42,354 bases of DNA, taken from Anabaena sp. 4-3 (GTDB taxonomy: Bacteria; Cyanobacteriota; Cyanobacteriia; Cyanobacteriales; Nostocaceae). A program made the position numbers and the translations under genes. Below the pieces are notes generated by a model that was given only the letters and a program-made list of their open reading frames with translations, made no database searches and was not told the DNA's origin. Where the stretch lies: positions 210,961 through 253,314 of the forward strand of contig NZ_LUHJ01000068.1 in assembly GCF_001597745.1 (NCBI RefSeq), read 5' to 3'. Shown piece by piece: positions 17,746 through 25,723 of the stretch (position 1 is the first letter of the stretch; every line of letters begins with the position of its first letter).

Positions 17746-18297
17746 CTATCTACCCACTGCGGGATTCTTTTGTAACTCAGGTCTAGCACTGGCTTCGTCT
17801 GCTTTTTCTTTGATAAAACCAGAAGCTTCTTTAATGTTTTCTTGCACTGTGCCAATTCTTTCTTGAATGCGAGTCCCTACATCTGGTTCACGCTGAATTA
17901 AACCACCTGGTTTGGGTTGTTTGTAATCTTCTTCAGTAATGATTGGTAATTCCCCTTCTTTGAGAACTCTTCCTGTGGGTGTTTCTGCTCCTGGGTAGAG
18001 TATTTCAGATTCTCTATTCGCAGCAATCAAAACTTGTGGATTTATTTCTAAGCTCGCGCTGTCATTTCCTTGATGAACTTTGGGGTCAGTAGACATTCTA
18101 TATTTGGTATAGTTGTCTCCACCATTCTTATAAGGATTATTAGCACCACCAGCCTGTACAGCAGGATTTCTAGGATTTGAACCTTGAGGATTTGCTTGAG
18201 TACAAGCAGTGCTAAATATTAACAATAGACTAGCCAAAAATACAGTTAAAACTTGGCGTGGTCTTAGCTTTTTCCATAAGGAGATTAAACTTTTCAT
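17746..18297 (-). CDS. Lipoprotein (DUF6658-like), first of a tandem pair
   Basis: This 183-residue protein has a signal (LWKKLRPRQVLTVFLASLLL) ending in the lipobox IFSTAC, and so is predicted to be a lipoprotein. The mature part starts with an Asn/Gly/Pro-rich spacer and contains a segment around ASLEINPQVLIAANRESEIL and YPGAETPTGRVLKEGELPII. It ends in an amphipathic helix (IGTVQENIKEASGFIKEKAD). The Shine-Dalgarno AAGGAGGAAG is one of the strongest in the window. Only the N-terminal region and the helical tail resemble the neighbour at 17063, so the mature domains have diverged. It heads the pair; a 685-base intergenic region lies upstream. The function is unknown. Confidence 0.75.
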   Translation of the reverse strand: MKSLISLWKKLRPRQVLTVFLASLLLIFSTACTQANPQGSNPRNPAVQAGGANNPYKNGGDNYTKYRMSTDPKVHQGNDSASLEINPQVLIAANRESEILYPGAETPTGRVLKEGELPIITEEDYKQPKPGGLIQREPDVGTRIQERIGTVQENIKEASGFIKEKADEASARPELQKNPAVGR

Positions 18298-18564
18298 TAC
18301 TTCCTCCTTTTCACTAAATACAAGCTGACTCGCTTATTTATAGAGAATAAATAAGCAGAGAATTGCATATTGTTTTAAGCTCAACAATTATTCATGTTAG
18401 AAGGTAAAATCTGGCTTGTCCTCTAGCGTAAGTCACATCATTTTTACCCAAAATGTGCCAATTTTATCTAACTATGGAGAGAGAGGATTAAATATCTGGT
18501 GAAATCTCAAAATACATTATCCCTAATTTGGTATTGCTAGGGTGTGTCACGTCGCTGCGCTCCG

Positions 18565-18590
18565 AATTCAAAATTCAAAATTCAAAATTC
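18565..18590 (+). repeat. Short tandem heptamer AATTCAA, 3.7 copies
   Basis: Three exact AATTCAA units plus AATTC. It is non-coding and typical of the heptameric short tandem repeats of heterocystous cyanobacteria. Confidence 0.85.
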
Positions 18591-18892
18591 TTGCAGTCAG
18601 TACGGAGGTTTCCTTGCTTTTTTTAATTTTTCTCTGACTGACTTACTGTTTTTAATTATTTATATTGCTATGATTTTGCCAAATTGATTAAAAATTAATT
18701 GTTAAATAAATTATATTAATTTATTTTTGTAGTTGCTAAAATTATCTAAAAAAGAATTAGTCAAAAAATATACTTACATGGAAGATATATACAAAACAAT
18801 ATTTTAGACAGAATCTGTTTTTAGCTGATTTATCTTAAGATTTGATATATACTCATACCGTTTCTTGATGAAGATGCTCTGTATTTCGCACT

Positions 18893-18920
18893 GTAGAGAC
18901 GTTGTATGCAACGTCTCTAC
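18893..18920. repeat. Palindromic repeat family R, copy 3
   Basis: The arms GTAGAGACGTTG and CAACGTCTCTAC flank a TATG loop. Here the repeat is about 60 bases upstream of a start codon, rather than between convergent genes as in copies 1 and 2. Confidence 0.85.
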
Positions 18921-18982
18921 GTCATTGATTTGGTGCAACTTCATAGAGAATTGGTATTAGCTTTGGGTATTTTGGCTGTTAA

Positions 18983-19909
18983 ATGACTATCAAACTCAAG
19001 CAAATTTTACGCTGGTTAATTTTAGGGATAACGTTAGTTTTTGTAGGTAAAGCCTTAAAGGATAACTGGGCTGAGGTGACAGCTATCCGCATTGATGAAG
19101 TGGGATGGTCAATTTTAGCGATCGCAACTGGTGTGACTTTATTAGCGCATACCTGGGCAGGTTGGATATGGACTTGGATTTTGCAAGAGTTAAATCAACC
19201 AGTACCATCTAGCCAATTTATCCAAGTATATCTCAAAACCAACGTCGCCAAGTATTTACCGGGTAATGTGTGGCATCACTACGGGCGCATTGTGGCGGCG
19301 AAAAATGCCAATATTGCAACGGGTGTAGCTACTCTCAGCGTTTTACTAGAACCGTTACTAATGGCGGCGGCGGCTTTAATCATAGTTGTTTTATTCGGTA
19401 GTCAATTTGCAGCTACTAATATTACTTTGACTTTACCAGGAATACAGTTGCTATGTTTGGCAATCATACTGTGTGGAGTGCATCCCCGGTTTTTAAACCC
19501 TGTAATTAGGGTTTTGTCTAAATTAAAGGCGAAGAAGTCTACCACCCAGCCCAGTGCTACTGTTAGTATTGCACGCTATCCCCTACGACCATTATTAGGA
19601 GAGTTGATATTTTTGATACTGCGGGGTATGGGCTTTATTTTAACTGTGTTTGCGCTGATGCCCTTAAATTTCAGTCAAATTCCTTTATTATTAGGTGCTT
19701 TTAGTTTTGCTTGGTTGTTGGGGTTTGTAGTTCCCGGCGCGCCTGGGGGGTTGGGTGTGTTTGAAGTGACTGCGATCGCCATTTTACAACATCGCTTTCC
19801 CTCGGCAGTGGTAATTAGTGCGATCGCTTTGTATCGTCTCATCAGCATCATCGCCGAAGTTGCTGGGGCTGCTTTAGCTCAACTCGATGAACGCCTAGCT
19901 AAGTCGTGA
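18983..19909 (+). CDS. UPF0104/YbhN-like membrane protein (LPG synthase transmembrane domain)
   Basis: This 308-residue polytopic membrane protein has about eight helices. It matches the flippase/LPG-synthase transmembrane family (UPF0104) by the N-terminal LRWLILGITLVFVGKAL, the NVAKYLPGNVWHHYGR segment near 90-105, and the glycine/proline-rich WLLGFVVPGAPGGLGVFE near 255-272, a family hallmark. Members of the family act in synthesis or translocation of lipid-linked or hopanoid-related molecules; the substrate here cannot be told. There is no MprF synthase domain. No neighbour suggests a pathway. The ATG has no strong Shine-Dalgarno sequence. Confidence 0.85.
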   Translation: MTIKLKQILRWLILGITLVFVGKALKDNWAEVTAIRIDEVGWSILAIATGVTLLAHTWAGWIWTWILQELNQPVPSSQFIQVYLKTNVAKYLPGNVWHHYGRIVAAKNANIATGVATLSVLLEPLLMAAAALIIVVLFGSQFAATNITLTLPGIQLLCLAIILCGVHPRFLNPVIRVLSKLKAKKSTTQPSATVSIARYPLRPLLGELIFLILRGMGFILTVFALMPLNFSQIPLLLGAFSFAWLLGFVVPGAPGGLGVFEVTAIAILQHRFPSAVVISAIALYRLISIIAEVAGAALAQLDERLAKS

Positions 19910-20250
19910 AAATTTACTGTGTAGTTGTTCTAGGTTCGTAGTAAGGACTTTAGTCCTGATTTTTTTATACCTGTTGCTTGATAACAATTTTTGTAGGGTG
20001 GGCATTGCTTGCAAGTTGCTAAGACGCTGAGTTTTATGTTGTTGGCAGTGCATCGGCTGACGCTTATTGAGAATTGTGCAAGATATGACGAAGACTAAAG
20101 TCCTCTCTTCCCTGCGAGAGGCTACGCGTAGCTTGCTTCCCCGGAGGGGTACACGACAAACAAAATTCAAATTTCTGTGACAATTGCACAAAAGTAGGTA
20201 CAGTTAAGCCTGCATAGAATCTCTAAGCAGGCTAATCTTGTTAATTTTTA
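19910..20250. other. Intergenic region with repeat M copy C
   Basis: Between the 18983 gene and the tRNA-Leu 3' end lie repeat copy C (19967-20088), a GC-rich motif GAGGCTACGCGTAGCTTGC of the kind dispersed in Nostoc genomes, and a short hairpin-like AGCCTGC/GCAGGCT pair at about 20208-20233, just downstream of the tRNA on its strand. No coding gene. Confidence 0.55.
19967..20088 (+). repeat. MITE-like dispersed repeat family M, copy C
   Basis: It aligns without gaps to copy A from CTGTTGCTTGATAACAATTT to the right end GTGCAAGATATGA. The left terminal repeat is degraded (TTTTTATACCTG). It keeps an open frame in the same phase as the one used by the CDS at 9809. Confidence 0.85.
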
Positions 20251-20572
20251 TGGGGGTGGAGGGACTTGAACCCTCACGACCGTTTAAGGTCAACGGATTT
20301 TCATTCTCCCGCAGCTTTCGCTACTGCCCATTGGCTTTGAGAATTGGACTCTCCCTTTACCCTCGGCTTCACGTTAGGGTAGCTCCCGTCGAGTCTCTGC
20401 ACCTTCCCAAAATTCTAGATTTTTGTACCTAAAATTTTCGGGCTTGGCTCAGGATTGCCTTGTCTGCTTACAGATTTAGGTTTCCCTGAGTTTGAGAGCG
20501 GACACTTAAAGAATTTCTTCTTTAAGGCTCAATTACTTAAGTCCGTAGCGTCTGCCATTCCGCCACACCCCC
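20251..20572 (-). tRNA. trnL-UAA: tRNA-Leu(UAA) interrupted by a group I intron
   Basis: On the reverse strand the 5' exon (20539-20572) starts GGGGGTGTGGCGGAATGGCA and ends ACGGACTT. The 3' exon (20251-20301) starts AAAATCCGTTGACC and ends in GGTTCAAGTCCC and CCACCCCCA. Joined, they give an 85-nt leucine tRNA with a 7-bp acceptor stem, long variable arm and anticodon UAA. The intron lies between anticodon positions 34 and 35, the classical site of the cyanobacterial/plastid trnL intron. The discriminator A73 is encoded; the CCA end is not fully encoded. Confidence 0.96.
20302..20538 (-). other. Group I intron in trnL-UAA
   Basis: This 237-base intron begins AAGTAATTGAGCC after the exon U and ends with the conserved terminal G (GGGAGAATG). 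Core elements are recognisable in order: GGGAAACCTAAATCTG (P/Q region), the GGCAATCCTGAGCCAAGC block, GTGCAGAGACTCGACGGGAG (R region, guanosine site) and CCCTAACGTGAAGCCGAGGG (P8-like). It encodes no endonuclease. It matches the self-splicing trnL intron shared by cyanobacteria and plastids. Confidence 0.95.
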
Positions 20573-20958
20573 CCATTGTTTTGGGAGTTATTTATTTGGT
20601 TGGAGGCTTTATTTACCGCCTTTCCCATCTTAGCGTCAACTGCGTGGTTTGTCTAGGGCGATGGAAAACTTTTTATCTAAATTATCTAAATTGGGCGAGT
20701 TGTTTTCTCTGGTTTAGAGTTGCTTTTAATGCCTCGCAGCCAAATAGGTTTAGCATTTACCATCTTGTTGCACAAGACTAACGCTGATTGACTAGCTTTG
20801 CAATTGTAGCATTAACTTATAATTTTGATCAGCAATAATCAGGAATTTTTGCGGGAAACATTTAAAAGCCCAATAGATAGGGTTTCTTCAGCCTCGACGT
20901 TCAGCCTATGATGGAAAACAGATGCACCATAAATCTGAACCATCCCAAGAGAGAGTTT
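20573..20958. other. Divergent intergenic region, tRNA-Leu and ndhL
   Basis: These 386 bases hold the tRNA promoter on the reverse strand and the ndhL leader on the forward strand, including a TATAAT at 20818-20823. No gene is supported here. Confidence 0.5.
20610..20639 (-). promoter_or_regulatory. Putative promoter of tRNA-Leu(UAA)
   Basis: On the reverse strand TTGACG (20634-20639) and TAAATA (20610-20615) are separated by 18 bases, and the second box lies about 37 bases before the mature tRNA 5' end. This fits a sigma-70 type promoter. Confidence 0.5.
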
Positions 20959-21171
20959 ATGATTGTACCCTTGCTATATCTGGCTTTAGCCGGAGCCTAT
21001 CTATTAGTTGTCCCGGTGGCTTTAATGCTTTACCTCAACCTACGCTGGTATACGGCTGGCTCGATTGAGCGCACCGTCATGTATTTTTTTGTATTTTTGT
21101 TCTTTCCCGGACTGTTGGTTTTGTCGCCGTTTGTGAATCTGCGACCCAAACCCCGCAAAATTGAAGTTTAA
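20959..21171 (+). CDS. ndhL: NAD(P)H-quinone oxidoreductase subunit L (NdhL)
   Basis: NdhL is a small membrane subunit of the cyanobacterial NDH-1 complex in the thylakoid, used in respiration, cyclic electron flow and CO2 uptake. From the ATG at 20959 the protein has 70 residues, the family length: [20 protein letters not shown], then [18 protein letters not shown] and a second helix [21 protein letters not shown] rejected the in-frame start 17 codons upstream because the extension has no family support and AGAGAGAG lies just before the inner ATG. It is followed after 25 bases by a DUF3007 gene and then by trpA in the same direction, an order I recall from other cyanobacteria. Confidence 0.94.
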   Translation: MIVPLLYLALAGAYLLVVPVALMLYLNLRWYTAGSIERTVMYFFVFLFFPGLLVLSPFVNLRPKPRKIEV

Positions 21172-21196
21172 CTTAGATTGGTAGGTCATAACGCTC

Positions 21197-21508
21197 ATGC
21201 GACGTATTGATGCTCTCGGTATTGGCTTGGGAATTTTTATTGCTGGTGGCTTGGCATATCTAGGATTACAGGTAGTAGGTTTAGATAGTCAACAAGCTGG
21301 TATATGGAGTCAAGTCTTACTATTCGTTGGGTTGATTGGTTGGTTAGCCACCTATATCTTGCGTGCGGTGTCGCAAAAAATGACCTACCATCAACAACGG
21401 GAGCAGTATGAGGAAACCTTTTTCCAAAAACGCCTAGATGAACTTTCTCCCGAAGAATTAGCGAAAATTCAAGCGGAGATTGAGCAGGAAGAACAATCTC
21501 AGGTGTAA
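21197..21508 (+). CDS. DUF3007 family membrane protein
   Basis: This 103-residue protein has two membrane helices (about 5-28 and 36-55) and a charged cytoplasmic or stromal-side tail (MTYHQQREQYEETFFQKRLD, ELSPEELAKIQAEIEQEEQ). This is the DUF3007 family, found in cyanobacteria and plant plastids, without an assigned function that I know. It starts 25 bases after ndhL, so the two are likely co-transcribed. That suggests, without proving, a thylakoid or NDH-1-related role. Confidence 0.88.
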   Translation: MRRIDALGIGLGIFIAGGLAYLGLQVVGLDSQQAGIWSQVLLFVGLIGWLATYILRAVSQKMTYHQQREQYEETFFQKRLDELSPEELAKIQAEIEQEEQSQV

Positions 21509-21601
21509 AGTGTTTTATGAGTCAATAGTCAACAGTTCCTAGTCCCAAGACGAAGGCGTTTGACTATTGACTTTTGACCATTGAATAATGACTACTGATT
21601 A

Positions 21602-22402
21602 ATGACCGTTATTTCCGATCGCTTCCAAATTCTCAAACGGAATCAAGAGTGCGCTCTGATTCCGTTTATTACTGCTGGTGATCCAGATTTAGCCACCACC
21701 GCCGCCGCTTTAAAGATTTTAGATGCTAATGGGGCTGATTTTATTGAGTTGGGTGTTCCCTACTCTGATCCTCTCGCGGATGGCCCTGTAATTCAAGCCG
21801 CCGCTACCCGTGCTTTACAACGGGGGACAAAATTAGAAGCGGTGTTGGAAATGCTGCAAACAATTACACCGAGTTTGCAAGCACCGATCATTTTATTTAG
21901 CTATTACAACCCGATTTTACACCGGGGCATCGATAAATTTTTAGAGCAAATCGCCACGGCTGGGGTGTCTGGATTGGTTGTTCCTGACTTACCTTTAGAA
22001 GAAGCTGGCGGACTACTGCAACCAGCTAGCGCAAAGGGGATTGATTTGACACTGTTAATTGCTCCTACCAGTTCGGCAGAAAGAATAGAAACTATAGCTC
22101 GCTCCTCCCAAGGATTTATCTATTTGGTGAGTGTCACTGGTGTTACCGGGATGCGATCGCAAATGGAAACACGAGTATCTGATTTATTGCAGAAAATCCG
22201 CTCTACTACAGATAAACCCATTGGTGTCGGTTTTGGGATTTCTCAACCAGAGCAAGCACATCAAGTTAGAGAATGGGGAGCAGATGCAGCGATTGTTGGT
22301 AGTGCTTTTGTCAAACGATTAGCCGAAGGGACACCCGAACAAGGACTAAGTGCGATCGCTCAATTCTGTCAAAGTCTCAAAGCAGCAATCAAAACATCTT
22401 GA
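21602..22402 (+). CDS. trpA: Tryptophan synthase alpha subunit TrpA
   Basis: TrpA cleaves indole-3-glycerol phosphate to indole and glyceraldehyde-3-phosphate, the penultimate step of tryptophan synthesis; it works with TrpB. The 266-residue TIM barrel has normal length and the catalytic Glu and Asp in [19 protein letters not shown], the loop [22 protein letters not shown], and the phosphate-binding [13 protein letters not shown]. No other trp gene is nearby, as is usual in cyanobacteria. The start ATG lies inside a run of degenerate TGACTATTGAC/TTGACCATTGA units with no Shine-Dalgarno sequence. The spacing from DUF3007 is 93 bases. Confidence 0.97.
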   Translation: MTVISDRFQILKRNQECALIPFITAGDPDLATTAAALKILDANGADFIELGVPYSDPLADGPVIQAAATRALQRGTKLEAVLEMLQTITPSLQAPIILFSYYNPILHRGIDKFLEQIATAGVSGLVVPDLPLEEAGGLLQPASAKGIDLTLLIAPTSSAERIETIARSSQGFIYLVSVTGVTGMRSQMETRVSDLLQKIRSTTDKPIGVGFGISQPEQAHQVREWGADAAIVGSAFVKRLAEGTPEQGLSAIAQFCQSLKAAIKTS

Positions 22403-22645
22403 TGTTTAAGATAAACTAGATTAAAAAGTATAACAACGCAGTTTTTTTACCCGCAATTGGTGGACAATTTAATATTTATAGTCTTGAATATTAACATCAG
22501 CATCCTAAGTGGTAAAAAAACTAGCTCACATACCAGCTTACGCTTTGGGTATTATGTGGAACTAACTAGGCTTAAAAAATTATGAGTGTGAGAGTGGGTC
22601 AGGCAAAAGTTGTAAAATTGACATCGCAGTTGAGGGTGAAAGGCG

Positions 22646-23293
22646 ATGAGTGAGAGTATGGCATTTATTGGCGGTGTCGCTGTAGCTGGACTAGCGGCTC
22701 TTTTATTGCTCCGGGGGACAAATAACTCCCTACAGCCTAACTTCGCTGTTACTCCGCAAATGCCAGCTACCGTAGTCGCGCCGGTAATGCAACCGCCAAC
22801 GCAATACCCCCCCTATGGGCAAACACAATATCCCAGTCAGCCACCTAATGCTCCTAGTTCTGAACAGCGCGTAGAACTAGAACGGCTGAAAATGGACTTG
22901 GAACGCATCAAAAATGACAACGAACAACTCAGAGCGCAAAACCAGCAACTCCAGTTCCAATTCCAAAACTACAACAACCAACAGATGCAACTAGCCCAGC
23001 AAAACAGCCAAAAAGTGGCAGCTGCCGCTTTCCAATCGGAAGAACGGTGGTGGCATTCCCCCATAGTTTGGGCTGCTGGCGGTGCCACACTTACCATTGG
23101 TGGTGGTATTGTCGTCGCTGGAGTCTTGGCTTTATTCTCACCGCGCCAACGTCCTAGCCGGACAGTACAAGTAATTCATCCCTATCAAGGCTCTACACAG
23201 CCTATAGTGCCTATGCGTCGTGCGGAATTTCTACCCCCGGCAGGTATGGATGCCAGACGCATGGAAACTCATGAATACGACGAAATGCGCTAA
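22646..23293 (+). CDS. Hypothetical membrane protein with central coiled coil
   Basis: I do not recognise this 215-residue protein. Visible parts are an N-terminal hydrophobic helix (about 5-24, MAFIGGVAVAGLAALLLL), a Pro/Gln/Tyr-rich linker (about 40-70), and a coiled coil of about 50 residues (RVELERLKMDLERIKNDNEQ, then Gln/Asn-rich repeats). A second hydrophobic segment follows (about 138-165, with GGATLTIGGGIVVAGVLALF), then a Pro/Arg-rich tail ending HEYDEMR. With two membrane helices the coiled coil would lie on one side and both termini on the other. GAAAGG precedes the ATG. It is a single gene between trpA and a convergent kinase. No function is proposed. Confidence 0.75.
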   Translation: MSESMAFIGGVAVAGLAALLLLRGTNNSLQPNFAVTPQMPATVVAPVMQPPTQYPPYGQTQYPSQPPNAPSSEQRVELERLKMDLERIKNDNEQLRAQNQQLQFQFQNYNNQQMQLAQQNSQKVAAAAFQSEERWWHSPIVWAAGGATLTIGGGIVVAGVLALFSPRQRPSRTVQVIHPYQGSTQPIVPMRRAEFLPPAGMDARRMETHEYDEMR

Positions 23294-23345
23294 GTTGGCA
23301 GTTGATTGTACCCTACCCAAATTTATTTATGGGTAGGGACTGCGC

Positions 23346-25430
23346 TCAACATTTACTGTTCAATGTTTCTTTCAGACAAACTTCTGCCGTGGAGAGGTTA
23401 GGTAGAACATCGGATGGCGATACAATACTCACCTCGTAATTGTTTTCTACCTCTGGCTGGGGATATTCTGCTTCTAACTGTTGGGGTTGAGAATTATTAA
23501 CTCCGGTTGATTCTGGCTCCTGAGTTTCCTGCTTTGGTAAGTTTGGCAAATGCTGACTATCTTTAGCTGCGGCGGGTACAGGTAATAAAGAAATATCAAT
23601 TAATGGTAAGGTAATTTTTACCGTTGTGCCTGTGTTGAGTCCGGCACTTTCGAGAGTAATTTTACCTCCCATAAGTTCGATTAAGTTACGGGAAATTGCT
23701 AAACCTAAACCAGTACCTTCAAATTTCCGGGTGTTGTTACCGTCTATCCTGACAAAAGGACGAAACAGTTTGTCTTGTTGAGCAGGTTCAATACCTAAAC
23801 CTGTATCGGTAATGGTAACGGTAACATGAGATTTGCCCTGATGATGCACAGATGTAGAAATTGTAATGCCACCTTCGTCTGTGAACTTAGTGGCGTTACT
23901 AATGATATTGATTAATACTTGTCGCAGTTTTGCTGCATCTGCCTGCACTGGAATGGCTTCAGTACCTATATTGATTTTTAATTGCAAACCTTTTTGTTGA
24001 ACATTGACTGATTGTAAATTAATAACTTCCAACAAGATTTTTCTTAAATCAAGTGGTTCTGTCACTACAGAGAGTTTCCCGGCTTCAATTTTGGAAATAT
24101 CTAATAAATCGTTAATAATTCCTAATAAGTGAATAGCTGTTTCATCAGCGCGTTGTAAAAATTCTATTTCTTCTTCGCGACTATCACACAAGTCATCTTT
24201 AACTAAGCGGATGCAGTTGATAATAATATTGAGTGGGTTACGTAATTCGTGGGAAGTTGTGGCTAAAAATTGGCTTTTAGTTTGGTTGGCGGTTTTTGCT
24301 TCTTTCCAAGCAACTTCTATTTCTTCTGACCAAGCTTTGAGTCTATCAACCATTTGGTCTAGTGCTTGTGCCAGTTGATTAAACTCCCGAATCTTAAAGT
24401 TATAGGGTACGGGGTTGGCGGCGTGGTGACTATGAATATTTAAGGCATAGTCGCGTAATTGTTCTACAGGGTTTGCGAGGTAGGGAGCTAAATATAATGA
24501 TGCCAACAAGCTGGCACCAATTAAACCAACTGTTAATACAATGAGGATGAGTTTGATTTCTTCTAAACCTAAGAGGGCATCATCGACAGTTGTGACAGCC
24601 AGAACTACCCATTTTTGTTGTTGCTCTTGTGTGATGGGATCGGCAATCGCTGTATAACCTGCAATTAATTCTTTGCCATCTCCCAAGGAGAAATTAATCG
24701 ACTCTTTCTTGCCGGCGATCGCATTTTTGACAATACTTTTGAGTTGGGCAGTATCTGGGTGTTGGGTAATCTTCTTCCCTACATACTTAGCTATGGGATG
24801 TACTAATATTATGCCCTCTTGGTCAATCACTATAGTATTACCCGTGAGTGACCCGCGCTTACTCTTAGTTTGTTGGTATAACGCTGATTGCAGACTCAAA
24901 TTATATCGCAGTTGCCCAGAGCGATTATACACAGGTGCAGATAGTACCAATTGCAGTTGATTGGGTGAATTTCTTTGACCGGTAGTTCCTGGCTGGGGCG
25001 GTGCTACAGTTTTAATATCTAAGCTTGGCTCACGAACAGATAAGTTAAAATTAGCAATTACATTTTGCTCACAGCTACTAGCAATAATGTTTCCATTGCG
25101 CGAATTAGTTAATTGTAAACAACTGACGTATTGAGGTAATTGTTGTGTTAATTGAGTGAGAAATTCTTGAATTTCTTCAGATGTTCCCGATTCTACAATT
25201 GCTGTGCGACTAGCAAGTAATAAACTATTTTTGAGATTAGCGATCGCATTTAAAATTTTCTCACCTTTGATAGTGGCACTTTCTGTCAGATTTTGCCGCG
25301 CAGTATCCAACAGGCTAGAGCGTGCCTTATTTAAAGCTGCTATCTGTCCCACAAATAAAACTGGCACAAACAGCAACAAAATTCTTGTTACTAAAATACG
25401 TCTAAAGGATGATTGACGGGGATTAGCCAT
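23346..25430 (-). CDS. Membrane sensor histidine kinase (dCache-HAMP-HisKA-HATPase)
   Basis: This 694-residue kinase has a first transmembrane helix (about 11-31), an extracytoplasmic sensor of about 255 residues that looks like a double Cache domain (NTIVIDQEGIILVHPIAKYVGK is typical, in two blocks), and a second helix (292-316). HAMP and a short coiled coil lead into HisKA (His394 in TSHELRNPLN) and HATPase (NIISNATKF, DTGLGI, GTGLGLAISRNLIELMGG). After the HATPase comes an unusual Pro/Gln/Glu-rich tail of about 80 residues with no visible domain. Cache domains sense small molecules; the ligand is unknown. No response regulator is adjacent, so the partner must be elsewhere. Confidence 0.9.
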   Translation of the reverse strand: MANPRQSSFRRILVTRILLLFVPVLFVGQIAALNKARSSLLDTARQNLTESATIKGEKILNAIANLKNSLLLASRTAIVESGTSEEIQEFLTQLTQQLPQYVSCLQLTNSRNGNIIASSCEQNVIANFNLSVREPSLDIKTVAPPQPGTTGQRNSPNQLQLVLSAPVYNRSGQLRYNLSLQSALYQQTKSKRGSLTGNTIVIDQEGIILVHPIAKYVGKKITQHPDTAQLKSIVKNAIAGKKESINFSLGDGKELIAGYTAIADPITQEQQQKWVVLAVTTVDDALLGLEEIKLILIVLTVGLIGASLLASLYLAPYLANPVEQLRDYALNIHSHHAANPVPYNFKIREFNQLAQALDQMVDRLKAWSEEIEVAWKEAKTANQTKSQFLATTSHELRNPLNIIINCIRLVKDDLCDSREEEIEFLQRADETAIHLLGIINDLLDISKIEAGKLSVVTEPLDLRKILLEVINLQSVNVQQKGLQLKINIGTEAIPVQADAAKLRQVLINIISNATKFTDEGGITISTSVHHQGKSHVTVTITDTGLGIEPAQQDKLFRPFVRIDGNNTRKFEGTGLGLAISRNLIELMGGKITLESAGLNTGTTVKITLPLIDISLLPVPAAAKDSQHLPNLPKQETQEPESTGVNNSQPQQLEAEYPQPEVENNYEVSIVSPSDVLPNLSTAEVCLKETLNSKC

Positions 25431-25723
25431 CTAGTGTCTCACTTCACAACTGCAAACCACAACAGCCAAGATATGCAATTCAACCAGCTAAATGAGACAT
25501 TGTATTAAGTTACTTGCACTTTGGCATCAGCCCGTAAAGGTATCAAAAGTTTACTTACCAAAAAGCAATGTGCTATACCAAAACTAATATTGAGTAGAGA
25601 TGAAAGTGAGTTGTGTTGCATACAGATATAGTGGTGAAATTGGTAAACAGTAACTTGCTTTCAAGTGATTTTTGCCAATCATCATACCAGCAAGAAAAAC
25701 ATTAAGACTATCAAACCAACTCA

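Larger units (their letters stand above)
18298..18982. other. Long intergenic region with repeats
   Basis: These 685 bases separate the divergent lipoprotein pair and the 18983 gene. They contain a heptamer tract (18565-18590) next to a GTCGCTGCGCTCC motif that resembles dispersed Nostoc repeats, a very AT-rich stretch (about 18620-18860) and palindrome R copy 3 (18893-18920). No gene or recognised RNA is visible. Confidence 0.55.

Noticed and set aside
19895-20191. Frame of 98 codons on the reverse strand
   Set aside because: It runs through repeat copy C and other dispersed repeat sequence, overlaps the end of the UPF0104 gene, and has no family signature.
20238-20781. Two forward frames over the tRNA-Leu locus
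   Set aside because: They are antisense to the tRNA exons and group I intron; structured RNA explains the sequence.
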